From the NCBI RefSeq assembly GCF_001729485.1, contig NZ_CP017157.1, positions 558,001-622,000 of the forward strand: 64,000 nt of DNA. The letters run 5' to 3'. Origin of the DNA: Streptomyces lydicus (lineage in GTDB: Bacteria > Actinomycetota > Actinomycetes > Streptomycetales > Streptomycetaceae). The notes beneath the pieces were generated by a model. It saw only the letters and a program-made list of their open reading frames with translations, ran no database searches and was not told where the DNA came from. Shown here piece after piece: positions 40,731 through 48,937 of this stretch (position 1 is the stretch's first letter; each line of letters opens with the position of its first letter). Both the position numbers and the translations under genes were made by a program.

Positions 40731-42284
40731 TCACCGCGCGCCCCGTGCGTACCGCTCCCGCAGCGCGGCCTTCAGCACCTTGTTCAGCGGACCCCCGCGC
40801 GGCAGCTCGCCGGCGGTCTCCAGCTGCTCCGGCAGTTTCTGCGTCATCAGTCCGGCCGCCCGCAGGTGCGCGGTGAGCGCGTCGAGGGTGAGCGGCGGGG
40901 CGGCCGGGTCGGCGGGCGTGATCACCGCGCAGACCCGCTCCCCGCGCTCGCGGTCCGGCAGCCCGATCACCGCCGCCTCCGCCACCGCCGGATGCGTGTG
41001 GATCAGGTCCTCGATCTCCTGTGCCGAGATGTTCTCGCCCTTGCGGATGATGATGTCCTTGAGCCGCCCGGTCAGCACCAGATGGCCGTCGGGACGGAGA
41101 AAACCCAGGTCACCGGTGTGGAAATAGCCCTCGGCGTCGAACGCCGCGGCGGTCAGCGCCGGGTCGGTGTACCGGCGGAAGAGCATCGTCCCCTTGAGCG
41201 TCACCTCGCCGTCCTCCCCGGTCGCGGCCACGCTCCCGTCCGGCCGGACGATCCGTATCTCCGCCCCCGCGACCGGCTTCCCCACCGTCCGGGCCAGCTG
41301 CTCGTCGCTGTCGTACGGCGTGCCCATGGAGATCATCGGGCACTCGGTCATCCCGTACCCGTGCACGATCGCGCACTCCAGCTCGCGCCGGGCCGCCGTG
41401 CAGAGCTCCGGTGGCATCGGCGCCCCGCCGCCGGACAGCAGCCGCAGCGACGGAATCAGCCGTCCGGCGTCCGGCCGGCCCGCCCGGCGGCGCCGGGACT
41501 CGTCCAGGAACGCCTGGTAGAAGGCGGTGCTGCCGCCGGCCATGGTGACGCCCCGGCGCCGGTAGACGTCCGCCGCCCGGCCCGGTTCGAAGCTGTCGAG
41601 GATGACCGCGGGGAAGCCGCTGACCAGCATGGCGATGACGTAGTCCGGGCCGGCGATGTGCGCGTACGGGAAGGCGATCGAGCCGATGTCATCGGCGGAC
41701 ATGCCCAGCGCGGTGGCCAGTCCCACCCCGCCGGCGAGGAGCGTGGCATCGGTGTGCTCGACCCCCTTGGGGGCGGAGGTCGTCCCGGACGTGCAGTAGA
41801 TCCAGGTGGTCCCCCCGTCCGCTGCCACCGCGGGCACCCGGGCCGGGTCCGCCCGCGGCAGCCCGTCCTCCACCGGCACCACCCGCACCCCGTCCGCGGC
41901 CACCTTCCGCACCATCGCGGTGTGGTCGAAGCCCCGCCACACACCCGGGACGAGGACGAACTCCGCCGCCGACTCGGCCAGCACGAAGCCGACTTCGCGC
42001 TCCCGGTGCAGCGGGATGACGGGGATCTGCACGGCCCCCAGCCGGGCCAGCGCCAGCGAGAGGACGACCGTCCCGATCCGGCTCGGCAGCTGCCAGGCCA
42101 CCCGGCTCCCGGCCCCGATCCCCAGCTCCCGCAGCCCGGCCGCCACCCGCAGCGCCTCGTCCCGTACCCCGTCGAAGGTGACGCTCCGCCCGTCTCCGTC
42201 GAAGAACATCGGTGCCCCGCGGGAGGCCCGCGCCCGGTACTCGACCAGTTCCCAGAGCGACTGCACACGAGCGGCTTCGAACAC
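40731..42284 (-). CDS. AMP-forming acyl-CoA synthetase, AliA-like (paralogue of the ligase at 3263)
   Basis: A 517-residue ANL ligase with P-loop TTWIYCTSGTTSAPKGVEHTD (split, about 169-188), HGYGMTECPMISMGTP (about 307-322), FHTGDLGFL, GRLKDIIIRKGENISAQEIEDLIH (about 413-437) and a C-terminal GPLNKVLKAALRE with catalytic Lys. Throughout it parallels the ligase at 3263-4780, including GSRVAWQLPSRIGTVVLSLALARLGAVQ and PGVWRGFDHTAMVRKV, so the two arose by duplication and may activate related alicyclic acids or stages. GTG 42284 follows AGGAGG. Perfect site 11 lies 58 bp upstream. Confidence 0.87.
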   Translation of the reverse strand: MFEAARVQSLWELVEYRARASRGAPMFFDGDGRSVTFDGVRDEALRVAAGLRELGIGAGSRVAWQLPSRIGTVVLSLALARLGAVQIPVIPLHREREVGFVLAESAAEFVLVPGVWRGFDHTAMVRKVAADGVRVVPVEDGLPRADPARVPAVAADGGTTWIYCTSGTTSAPKGVEHTDATLLAGGVGLATALGMSADDIGSIAFPYAHIAGPDYVIAMLVSGFPAVILDSFEPGRAADVYRRRGVTMAGGSTAFYQAFLDESRRRRAGRPDAGRLIPSLRLLSGGGAPMPPELCTAARRELECAIVHGYGMTECPMISMGTPYDSDEQLARTVGKPVAGAEIRIVRPDGSVAATGEDGEVTLKGTMLFRRYTDPALTAAAFDAEGYFHTGDLGFLRPDGHLVLTGRLKDIIIRKGENISAQEIEDLIHTHPAVAEAAVIGLPDRERGERVCAVITPADPAAPPLTLDALTAHLRAAGLMTQKLPEQLETAGELPRGGPLNKVLKAALRERYARGAR

Positions 42285-42342
42285 GGCGCGCCTCCTGACT
42301 GCGGGCAGGACGGGGGTGTGCCGCGTGACTGTAGCATCGCAG

Positions 42343-42357
42343 CTGACGATGCGTCAG
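42343..42357. promoter_or_regulatory. CTGACG-N3-CGTCAG operator, site 11 (exact)
   Basis: Exact CTGACGATGCGTCAG, 58 bp before the AliA-like ligase start on the minus strand. The same central triplet recurs in site 16. Confidence 0.8.
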
Positions 42358-42479
42358 ATGGTGGGCGGTAAGCGAGCGGTGGACTGCGGGACAACGGCGA
42401 CGGCAGCGGGCCACGGGGTGTGTGGCGCCGCTGCCGGCTCGACTCGCGAGGGGTGCCGGACCGCCCGGCCGCCGGTGGC

Positions 42480-42755
42480 TCAGGGTATGTGGTTGTCCAG
42501 GGGAGTCAGCGGCATGTGCTTGTCCAGGGCCGTGAGCGGCATGTGCTTGTCCAGGGGGGTCAGCGGCGTGTGCTTGTCCAGGGCCGTGAGCGGCGTGTGC
42601 TTGTCCGCCGGCGGGACCGGTGCGTGGTTGTCCAGGGTCGTCGCCGATTGCGGCGGGGCGGGCGTGTGGTTGTCGGCCGCGGCGGGCAGTGCGGCGGTGC
42701 CCAGCGCGGCCACCGCGGCGGCGGTGACGACGAGGCTCTTTGCTGTGCGGGTCAT
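42480..42755 (-). CDS. Secreted AfsS-like protein with seven D(N/K)HxP repeats
   Basis: A 91-residue protein. Residues 1-27 form a clear Sec signal peptide (MTRTAKS, then VVTAAAVAALGTAALPAAA), cleaved before DNHTP. The whole mature part is repeats: DNHTP, DNHAP, DKHTP, DKHTP, DKHMP, DKHMP, DNHIP, the last five spaced every nine residues with LTAL or LTPL between. The D-x-HMP-type motif is the signature of AfsS (AfsR2), the small activator encoded beside afsR. But AfsS is cytoplasmic, whereas this protein looks exported. GAGGAG precedes the ATG. It is 239 bases downstream of the AfsS-like gene on the same strand. I know of no described function for an exported form. Confidence 0.75.
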   Translation of the reverse strand: MTRTAKSLVVTAAAVAALGTAALPAAADNHTPAPPQSATTLDNHAPVPPADKHTPLTALDKHTPLTPLDKHMPLTALDKHMPLTPLDNHIP

Positions 42756-42993
42756 TCCAACTCCTCGGACCGGTACGGCTGTTCTTCACGAGACAAGCTA
42801 GCGGCGATTGCGAGCAGATGTTCGATCATTGTGAAAAGGGCGCACATGTCGCCAATACGAGTGCAGAGTGCACACGCCGCAGGGACCGGCTTCGATGGCA
42901 TCCCCTCCGCGCCACCGAAATCGGCCCCTGCGATCCCCCGAAACGTCCCCCGTTGGTTCTGCGTGCCCTTGCGGGCTCGTGGACGTGCCGGCG

Positions 42994-43296
42994 TCAGTCC
43001 TTCCGCGCGGCGCCGTCCCCCGGGCTCGGCTGGTGATTGTCGTCGGTCCTGGGCGCGGCGATCGGCTGGTGGTTGTCCATCGGCCGCACGATGTCCCGGT
43101 CCCCGGCCGGCTTCACCTGCGGCGTGACACCGGCCCCGATGATGGGCTGGTGGTTGTCCATCGGCCTGACGACATCGCGGTCGCCCGGCTTCTGCACCTG
43201 CGGCGTGACACCGGCGCCGATGATGGGCTGGTGGTTGTCCAGGGGCCGGATGACGTCCCGCTCCCCCGTAGCTGGTGCCTTGTTGTCGGCGTTCAC
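42994..43296 (-). CDS. afsS: AfsS-like protein with DNHQP repeats
   Basis: A 100-residue protein without signal peptide. After VNADNKAPATGE come three near-identical units of about 25 residues (GDRDVVRPMDNHQPIIGAGV then TPQVK) and a shortened fourth (TDDNHQPSPGDG). AfsS of S. coelicolor, the direct target of AfsR, is a 63-residue protein with three T-x-D-x-HMP-type repeats. This protein has the same place (just downstream of afsR, same strand) and the same D-x-H-x-P motif with Gln replacing Met. I therefore call it afsS, enlarged. GTG 43296 is supported by AGGAG nine bases upstream. AfsR-type direct repeats lie at 43463-43484 in its promoter. Confidence 0.8.
   Translation of the reverse strand: MNADNKAPATGERDVIRPLDNHQPIIGAGVTPQVQKPGDRDVVRPMDNHQPIIGAGVTPQVKPAGDRDIVRPMDNHQPIAAPRTDDNHQPSPGDGAARKD
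43060..43260. repeat. In-frame tandem repeats in afsS-like gene
   Basis: Three nearly identical 75-78-bp units, each containing GGCTGGTGGTTGTCCA (complement of the DNHQP codons). Recent duplication is suggested because even synonymous positions are conserved, so copy number may vary between strains. Confidence 0.75.
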
Positions 43297-43462
43297 TGGG
43301 ATCAACTCCTGTGTGGGCGCTTGCTGCTTGGTCGACCGTCCGGCGACTCCCCCGTGGGCCGCCGGACGGGCGTAGCATGGCCGCTCACCATAGCTCTGCG
43401 GCCTGGGCACCGAGCCGCTTGCCCCCCGAGGCGGCGGATCGATAACGACAAGAGTGGCCCGA

Positions 43463-43484
43463 CGCGATGAACGATCGATAAACG
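43463..43484 (-). promoter_or_regulatory. Two 11-bp direct repeats, probable AfsR (and PhoP) box before afsS
   Basis: On the minus strand CGTTTATCGAT (43484-43474) is followed directly by CGTTCATCGCG (43473-43463). A further CGTTCATC is at 43504-43497. SARP regulators bind tandem heptamers spaced 11 bp apart a few bases upstream of the -10, and AfsR does so at the afsS promoter; PhoP boxes (GTTCACC-like, 11-bp period) overlap there in S. coelicolor. CACTCT, about 7-8 bases downstream, could be the -10. Confidence 0.65.
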
Positions 43485-43511
43485 TCGCAGCCGCCCGATG
43501 AACGGGCGCGC

Positions 43512-46445
43512 TTATGCGACCGCGGTGGGCGTGAGAAGCGCCTGTACGGCGGTGCCTTCCGAGGATCCCAGGCGCTCGAAGGTGGCCAGTGCCTCCTGCC
43601 AGCACACGCGGGCCCGGCCGGTCTGCCCGAGCGCGTGCAGGGCACGGCCCAGCGTGGTCAGCACCGTCGCGCGCCAGGAGTCGCCGCCGATGCCGCGCAG
43701 CGCGGTCAGCGCCTGCTCGGCGTGGTTCGCCGCGGTCGCCGGGCGGCGGGCGGCCAGCTCGACCTCGGCGAGCCGGAAGTTCGTCATGCCCTCCCAGAAG
43801 CGCTGCCGGCTGTCCCGGAAGATCGCCAGCGCTGCGGTCAGCTGCCCGGTCGCCTCGTCCAGCCGCATGGCCTGGGTGTACGCGAGCGCGAGCGCGTACA
43901 TCCCGTTGGCCAGCCGGCGCTTGGCACCGAGCTGCCGGTATATCGCCAGGCCCTCCTCGGCCAGTTCGATGGCGCTGTCCACCCGCCCGGTGTCCAGGTG
44001 GACGCGGGAGAGGTTGCACAGCGCGCTGGCCTCGGACTGCCGGTTGGTGTCGTCGCGGAACGCGGTCAGCGCCTGGCGGAGGTAGCCCTCGGCGTCGGCG
44101 TGCCGGTGCTGGGCGTTGGCGATGATGCCGCGGTCGTTGGGCGCGGACGCCGCCACGTAGGGGTCCTCGGAGGCGAGCCCGAGCAGCATGGCGGACTTGG
44201 CGTTCTCGTCGGCCTCGTCCAGCCGCCCCGACAGCGTCCGCACGTAGGTGAGCGCGAGGTGGAAACGGGCCTCCGCGTGCTGGTCCCCGGCCTCCCGGGC
44301 GGCCGTCAGCAGGGCGACGTTGGCCTGCTCGTACTGCAGCGCGTCGGCGCCGGACTCGGCCAGGTCCTTGGTGAGCAGCAGCAGATCGGCGGCGCGCCGC
44401 AGCGTCGACGGGGCGCTGGACTGCCGGGCGCAGGCGAGCAGGCAACCGGCCTCGTTGAAGAGCCACTCCAGGGCCGCCGCCCGGTCGGGGAAGGCGAGGC
44501 CGGGGTAGCTGGTGGCCTCCATGTGCACGATCAGGCGGTCGCCGGGGCGTTCCAGCGCGTACATCCGGGCCGCCGACGCCAGGTAGAAGTCCAGCAGCCG
44601 GGACATCGCGGCATCCCGCTCCGACGGCGGGTGCTCGTCGCGCTCGGCGCAGGCACGCGCGTAGAGGCGCACCAGGTCGTGGTAGCGGTAGCGGCCCGGC
44701 GCGGCGGACTCCAGGAGGGAGGTGTCCACGAGGGATTCGAGGAGTTCCTCGGTGTCGTCGACCTCCATGTCGAGCACGGCGGCGGCCGCGGCGAGCGAGA
44801 TGTCCGGGCCGTCCGCCAGACCCAGCAGCCGGAAGGCGCGGGCCTGCACCGGCTCCAACTGCTTGTAGCCCAGTTCGAAGGTGGCCTTCACGGCGAGGTC
44901 GCTGGCCCGCAGTTCGTCCAGGCGGCGGCGCTCGTCGGCGAGCTTGGTCGCCAGGATGGAGACCGTCCACGTACGGCGGGCGGCCAGCCGGGAGGCGGCG
45001 ATGCGGATGGCCAGCGGCAGGAAGCCGCAGGCCCCGACGACGGCCATGGCGGCCTTGCGCTCCGAGGTCACGCGCTCCTCGCCGACGATGCGGGTGAAGA
45101 GCGCGAGCGCCTCCTCGGGGCTCATCACGTCGAGGTCGATGAGGTGCGCGCCGGCCAGGTCGATCATCCGGGCGCGGCTGGTGATCAGGGCGGCGCAGCC
45201 CTCCGTACCGGGCAGCAGCGGCCGCACCTGGGAGGCGTCCCGGGCGTTGTCCAGGAGCGCCAGCACGCGCCGGCCGGCGAGGGTGGAGCGGTAGAGGGCG
45301 GAGCGCTCCGCCTGGCCGTCGGGGATGGAGGCGTCGGGCGTGCCCAGTGCGCGCAGGAAGGCGCCCAGGACGGCCACCGGCTCGGACGGGTTGTCCCCGG
45401 CGCCCTGGAGGTCCACGTAGAGCTGTCCGTCGGGGAAGTGGTCGCGGGCGGCGTGCGCGACGTGGACGGCGAGGGTGGTCTTGCCCACGCCGCCGATACC
45501 GGTCAGCGCGGAGACCGCCATCACGCTGCCCTCGGCCGTGGCGAGCTGATCGCCGAGTTCGGACACGAAGGCGGCCCGGCCGGTGAAGTCGGCGACGGTG
45601 GCGGGGAGTTGCTGCGGGCGCACCACGGCGGGGCCGGCCGGGTCGGTGTCGAAGCTGACGGCGGGGGCGTCCAGGTCCGGGTCCGCCTGGAGGATCCGCT
45701 GCTGGAGTTCGGAGAGCGAGGCGCACGGGTCGACGCCCAGCTCGTCGGCGAGCAGCCGCCGGGTGTCGGCGTAGACGGCGAGCGCCTCGGCCTGCCGGCC
45801 GCTGCGGTACAGCGCCAGCATGAGCAGTTCGCGCAGCCGCTCGCGCAGCGGGTGCGCGGCGGTGAGCGCGGTCAGCTCGGAGACCGCCTCGGCGTGGCAG
45901 CCGGCCTCCAGCACGAGTTCGAGCCGGGACTCGGTCAGCGACAGCCGCCACTCCTCCAGGCGGGTGCGCTGGGTATCGGCGTACGGACCGGCGAGGCCGG
46001 CCAGCGGTTCGCCGTCCCACAGGTCCAGGGCCGCGTCGAGCAGCTCGCGGGCGCGGGCGCGGTCACCGGACGCCTTGGCCTTCTCGGCCTCGGCGGCGTA
46101 CTGCTCGGCGTGGTCGTGGTCGAGGTCCAGCGGGTGGCCGTCCACCGGCCGGATCGCATAGCCGCCGGACTCGCTGACCAGCGTCTCGGCGTCCGCGCCC
46201 AGTGCCTTGCGGAGCCGTGAGGCGTACGTCCGCAGGGCGGCGAGCGCGGCGTGTGGCGGTTCGTCGCCCCACAGGGCGTCGACGAGTTCGGGCGCGGTGG
46301 CGGTGCGTCCGCCGCGCAGCAGTAGTGCGGCGAGCAGCGCCCGCTGCTGCGGGGAGCCCGCCGCCAGCGGGGTTGCGCCGCGCCAGGCCCGTACGGGACC
46401 GAGCACGGTGAAGCGGAGCCGCTCCCGCCCCGGACCGTCGTCCAT
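43512..46445 (-). CDS. afsR: SARP-family global regulator AfsR (BTAD-NB-ARC-TPR)
   Basis: A 977-residue regulator. In order: OmpR-type winged-helix DNA-binding domain (LRFTVLGPVRAWRGATPLAAG, SPQQRALLAALLLRGGR, DALWGDEPPHAALAALRTYASRLRKAL; about 10-95); BTAD domain (about 100-245); NB-ARC ATPase with P-loop GIGGVGKTT (about 325) and ALLDNARD, LPLAIRIAASRL; then TPR repeats to the end. This matches AfsR of S. coelicolor (993 residues) in order and length. AfsR is phosphorylated by AfsK and activates afsS, raising secondary metabolism. ATG 46445 has AGGGGGA upstream. The next genes on the strand are the two AfsS-like proteins. afsK lies at 31304 on the other strand. Confidence 0.9.
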   Translation of the reverse strand: MDDGPGRERLRFTVLGPVRAWRGATPLAAGSPQQRALLAALLLRGGRTATAPELVDALWGDEPPHAALAALRTYASRLRKALGADAETLVSESGGYAIRPVDGHPLDLDHDHAEQYAAEAEKAKASGDRARARELLDAALDLWDGEPLAGLAGPYADTQRTRLEEWRLSLTESRLELVLEAGCHAEAVSELTALTAAHPLRERLRELLMLALYRSGRQAEALAVYADTRRLLADELGVDPCASLSELQQRILQADPDLDAPAVSFDTDPAGPAVVRPQQLPATVADFTGRAAFVSELGDQLATAEGSVMAVSALTGIGGVGKTTLAVHVAHAARDHFPDGQLYVDLQGAGDNPSEPVAVLGAFLRALGTPDASIPDGQAERSALYRSTLAGRRVLALLDNARDASQVRPLLPGTEGCAALITSRARMIDLAGAHLIDLDVMSPEEALALFTRIVGEERVTSERKAAMAVVGACGFLPLAIRIAASRLAARRTWTVSILATKLADERRRLDELRASDLAVKATFELGYKQLEPVQARAFRLLGLADGPDISLAAAAAVLDMEVDDTEELLESLVDTSLLESAAPGRYRYHDLVRLYARACAERDEHPPSERDAAMSRLLDFYLASAARMYALERPGDRLIVHMEATSYPGLAFPDRAAALEWLFNEAGCLLACARQSSAPSTLRRAADLLLLTKDLAESGADALQYEQANVALLTAAREAGDQHAEARFHLALTYVRTLSGRLDEADENAKSAMLLGLASEDPYVAASAPNDRGIIANAQHRHADAEGYLRQALTAFRDDTNRQSEASALCNLSRVHLDTGRVDSAIELAEEGLAIYRQLGAKRRLANGMYALALAYTQAMRLDEATGQLTAALAIFRDSRQRFWEGMTNFRLAEVELAARRPATAANHAEQALTALRGIGGDSWRATVLTTLGRALHALGQTGRARVCWQEALATFERLGSSEGTAVQALLTPTAVA

Positions 46446-46668
46446 GGTGTCCCCCTGCCCTGTGCCGAATTTGACCGCGCTGTATGCGCCTTCTCGCTGT
46501 GCGCAACGGCCAGTCTGCCTTGTCGCGACCACTTACGTCAGTAGGGGTCCGGACCGTGCACAAAGCCTCCTCGGCCGAGGAGCGGCCGGGCGGCGGCGCG
46601 GCGCACCGCAACGGCGCGGAGGCCGGCCTTCCGCGCGCCGCCCCGCCCGGCGCATTTCCGCCCCGTTG

Positions 46669-46683
46669 CTGACGGACCGTCAG
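46669..46683. promoter_or_regulatory. CTGACG-N3-CGTCAG operator, site 12 (exact), overlapping -35
   Basis: Exact CTGACGGACCGTCAG. Its left arm CTGACG can serve as -35, with TACCGT at 46692-46697 as -10 (17-bp spacer). Transcription would then start at or next to the ATG at 46705. Confidence 0.8.
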
Positions 46684-46704
46684 ATCAACGCTACCGTAAC
46701 GAGC

Positions 46705-47922
46705 ATGGCGACCTTCCCCAAGATCATCTCGGTGGACGACCACACAGTGGAGCCCCCCAACGTCTGGCGGGACCGGCTCCCGTCGAAATACCACGACGTC
46801 GGACCCCGCGTGGTCCGCGCCCCCTTGAAGGAAATGACCTTCGTCGGCGGCAAATTCGCCCCAAAGATGGGCGCCCCCGGCGACGACGGGCCGATAGCCG
46901 ACTGGTGGGTCTACGAGAACCTGCACCGCCCGCTGACCCGCCTGGACACCGCCGTCGGCTGCTCCCGCGACGAGATCAAGCTCGAAGGCATCACCTACGA
47001 ACAGATGCGGCCGGGCTCGTACAGCGTCCCCGAACGGCTGGCCGACATGGACGTCAACCACGTCCAGTCCGCCCTCTGCTTCCCCACCTTCCCCCGCTTC
47101 TGCGGCCAGACCTTCACCGAGGCCGAGGACCGCGAGCTGGGGCTCCTCGGCGTGCGCGCCTACAACGACTGGATGGTGGAGGAGTGGTGCGGCCCCCAGG
47201 CGCGCGGCCGGCTCATCCCCCTCACCCTCATCCCCCTGTGGGACCCCGAACTCGCCGCCGCGGAAGTACGCCGCACCGCCGCCCGCGGCGTACGGGCGGT
47301 CTGCTTCAGCGAGATCCCGCCCCACCTCGGCCTGCCCAGCGTCCACACCGACCACTGGGACCCCTTCCTGCGCGCCTGCGACGAGACCGGCACCGTCATC
47401 GCCATGCACATCGGCTCCAGCAGCCGCATGCCGTCCACCTCCGCCGACGCCCCGCCCGCCGTCGGCTCCACCATCACCTTCGCCAACTGCTGCTTCTCGA
47501 TGGTCGACTGGCTGATGAGCGGCGCCTTCGACCGCTTCCCCCACCTGAAGATCATGTACGCCGAGGGGCAGATCGGCTGGATCCCGTACATCCTGGAGCG
47601 CGCGGACGTCGTCTGGGAGGAGAACCGCGCCTGGGGCGGCGTGGCGGACAAGGTCCTCCGCCCCCCGTCCGAACTCTTCGCCGACCACGTCTACGGATGC
47701 TTCTTCGACGACGCCTTCGGCCTGCGCAACCTCGACGCGATCGGCCCCGGCAACGTCCTGTACGAGACGGACTACCCGCACTCCGACTCCACCTGGCCGA
47801 AGTCGCGGGAGGTCGGCGAGTCCCAAATGGGCCACCTGCCGCCGGACGTGGTGGAACGCATCGTCCGCGGCAACGCGATCGACCTGCTCGGCCTGACGGC
47901 GGAGGGGCTCTGGGCGGGCTGA
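46705..47922 (+). CDS. Amidohydrolase 2-family metal-dependent hydrolase (ACMSD-like)
   Basis: A 405-residue TIM-barrel hydrolase or decarboxylase of the amidohydrolase_2 family. Metal ligands: the N-terminal SVDDHTVEPPNVW supplies His in D-D-H in place of the usual HxH, HIGSSS (about 235-240) gives the next His, and ETDYPHSDSTWP (about 353-364) the Asp/His. The sequence YNDWMVEEW...RLIPLTLIPLWDP and MYAEGQIGWIPYILERAD are common to uncharacterised actinobacterial members in fatty-acid/sterol-type gene sets. Predicted to be leaderless: no ribosome site precedes the ATG, and -35/-10 elements place the start on it. Controlled by exact site 12. Confidence 0.83.
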   Translation: MATFPKIISVDDHTVEPPNVWRDRLPSKYHDVGPRVVRAPLKEMTFVGGKFAPKMGAPGDDGPIADWWVYENLHRPLTRLDTAVGCSRDEIKLEGITYEQMRPGSYSVPERLADMDVNHVQSALCFPTFPRFCGQTFTEAEDRELGLLGVRAYNDWMVEEWCGPQARGRLIPLTLIPLWDPELAAAEVRRTAARGVRAVCFSEIPPHLGLPSVHTDHWDPFLRACDETGTVIAMHIGSSSRMPSTSADAPPAVGSTITFANCCFSMVDWLMSGAFDRFPHLKIMYAEGQIGWIPYILERADVVWEENRAWGGVADKVLRPPSELFADHVYGCFFDDAFGLRNLDAIGPGNVLYETDYPHSDSTWPKSREVGESQMGHLPPDVVERIVRGNAIDLLGLTAEGLWAG

Positions 47923-47951
47923 GACGGAACGGCGCACGACGCGGGCCCGGA

Positions 47952-48764
47952 TCAGTACCGGTACCCGGGCCAGTGCGGATCCTCCCAGCGGGCCTCGCCC
48001 GTCAGGCCGAGCAGCCGCACGCGGTGCAGCAGTTCCTCCGGAGCGCCCAGGGGCCGCAGCCGGGCCGGCGCGTGCCGGACCAGCCAGTCGGTGAGCTCGG
48101 CACGCCGCTCGTCCCCGCCCTCCCGGGCGTGCCAGGGCAGTTCGTCCCGGAGCAGGTCGCACTCCCAGCGGCCCACCGCCTCGGCCAGCCGCCGGTCGGC
48201 CACGGGGCCGGTCTGCGCCGCCCACGCCGCGAGCCACGGGGTGAGCGCGCCGGACGCCTCGGCGCAGCAGGCGAGGACCTCGTGCGCGGGGACGGCGGCG
48301 CGCGGGTCCGTGAGCGTGTGCGCCCACCAGGCGCACAGGAACTCCCGTACCGCCGCGGCCTGCCCGTCCGGCCACGCCCGCCACCGCCCCCGGGCGAATG
48401 CCCGGCCGACCTCCTCCATGCCGAAGAGCGGCTCGACCCGCCCGGCGACCAGCTCCCCGGCGAGCTGCGGCAGGATCCGCCGCAGCACCTCCGCGGGAAA
48501 CCCCCAGTCGACCGCCTGCCAGGTACGCCGCAGCAGATCGGGCTCCAGCGCCAGGTCCGCCACCTTCAGCCGCGCCAGCTCCTCCGCGCCGCCCCAGTGA
48601 CACTCACAGTTGTCCTCGTCGGGATGGGCGACCATCCCACGGAAGGTGCCGGCCAGCCGCTCCAGCGCGGCATCCAGCCGCGGCGACGGACGGGGATCGA
48701 TGACATCGGCTACATCGGCGCTCACCGTGAACCGGCTTTCATGACTCCGCACACCGGCTCCCAC
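47952..48764 (-). CDS. Conserved hypothetical protein
   Basis: Up to 270 residues, soluble, Trp- and Ala-rich. I do not recognise a family. Visible features are VAHPDEDNCECHWGGAEELARLKV near residues 45-68 (three Cys/His possible metal ligands), LPQLAGELVAGRVEPLFG and a mostly helical remainder ending WEDPHWPGYRY. Start is uncertain: GTG 48764 gives the longest form, and GTG 48725, 13 codons later, is also possible. Convergent with the amidohydrolase at 46705, 29 bp apart, and divergent from the XRE regulator. No operator of the catabolic type. Confidence 0.65.
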   Translation of the reverse strand: MGAGVRSHESRFTVSADVADVIDPRPSPRLDAALERLAGTFRGMVAHPDEDNCECHWGGAEELARLKVADLALEPDLLRRTWQAVDWGFPAEVLRRILPQLAGELVAGRVEPLFGMEEVGRAFARGRWRAWPDGQAAAVREFLCAWWAHTLTDPRAAVPAHEVLACCAEASGALTPWLAAWAAQTGPVADRRLAEAVGRWECDLLRDELPWHAREGGDERRAELTDWLVRHAPARLRPLGAPEELLHRVRLLGLTGEARWEDPHWPGYRY

Positions 48765-48937
48765 CGGGCGAAGAGAGCGACCTTACCGGAGGGGGCGGGG
48801 GTTCGGTACCGCACATCGCAACGGGCCGGCCCAGGGAGCGGCTCGGGCCCGCCCGGCAGGTTTTCCACAGGGATCACCACGCACGGCGACCCGCCCGTAC
48901 TCTGAGAGTCACGAGATGGACAGAGAGGGGCAAGGCT

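Noticed and set aside
43060..43260. CRISPR-like regularly spaced repeats
   Set aside because: The repeats are contiguous 75-78-bp units in frame with the DNHQP protein, with no unique spacers and no cas genes.
42994..46020. A 1008-codon frame running through afsR into the AfsS-like gene
   Set aside because: Only the last 100 codons (from GTG 43296) are real, with a ribosome site and repeats. The rest is out of frame with AfsR and is low complexity.
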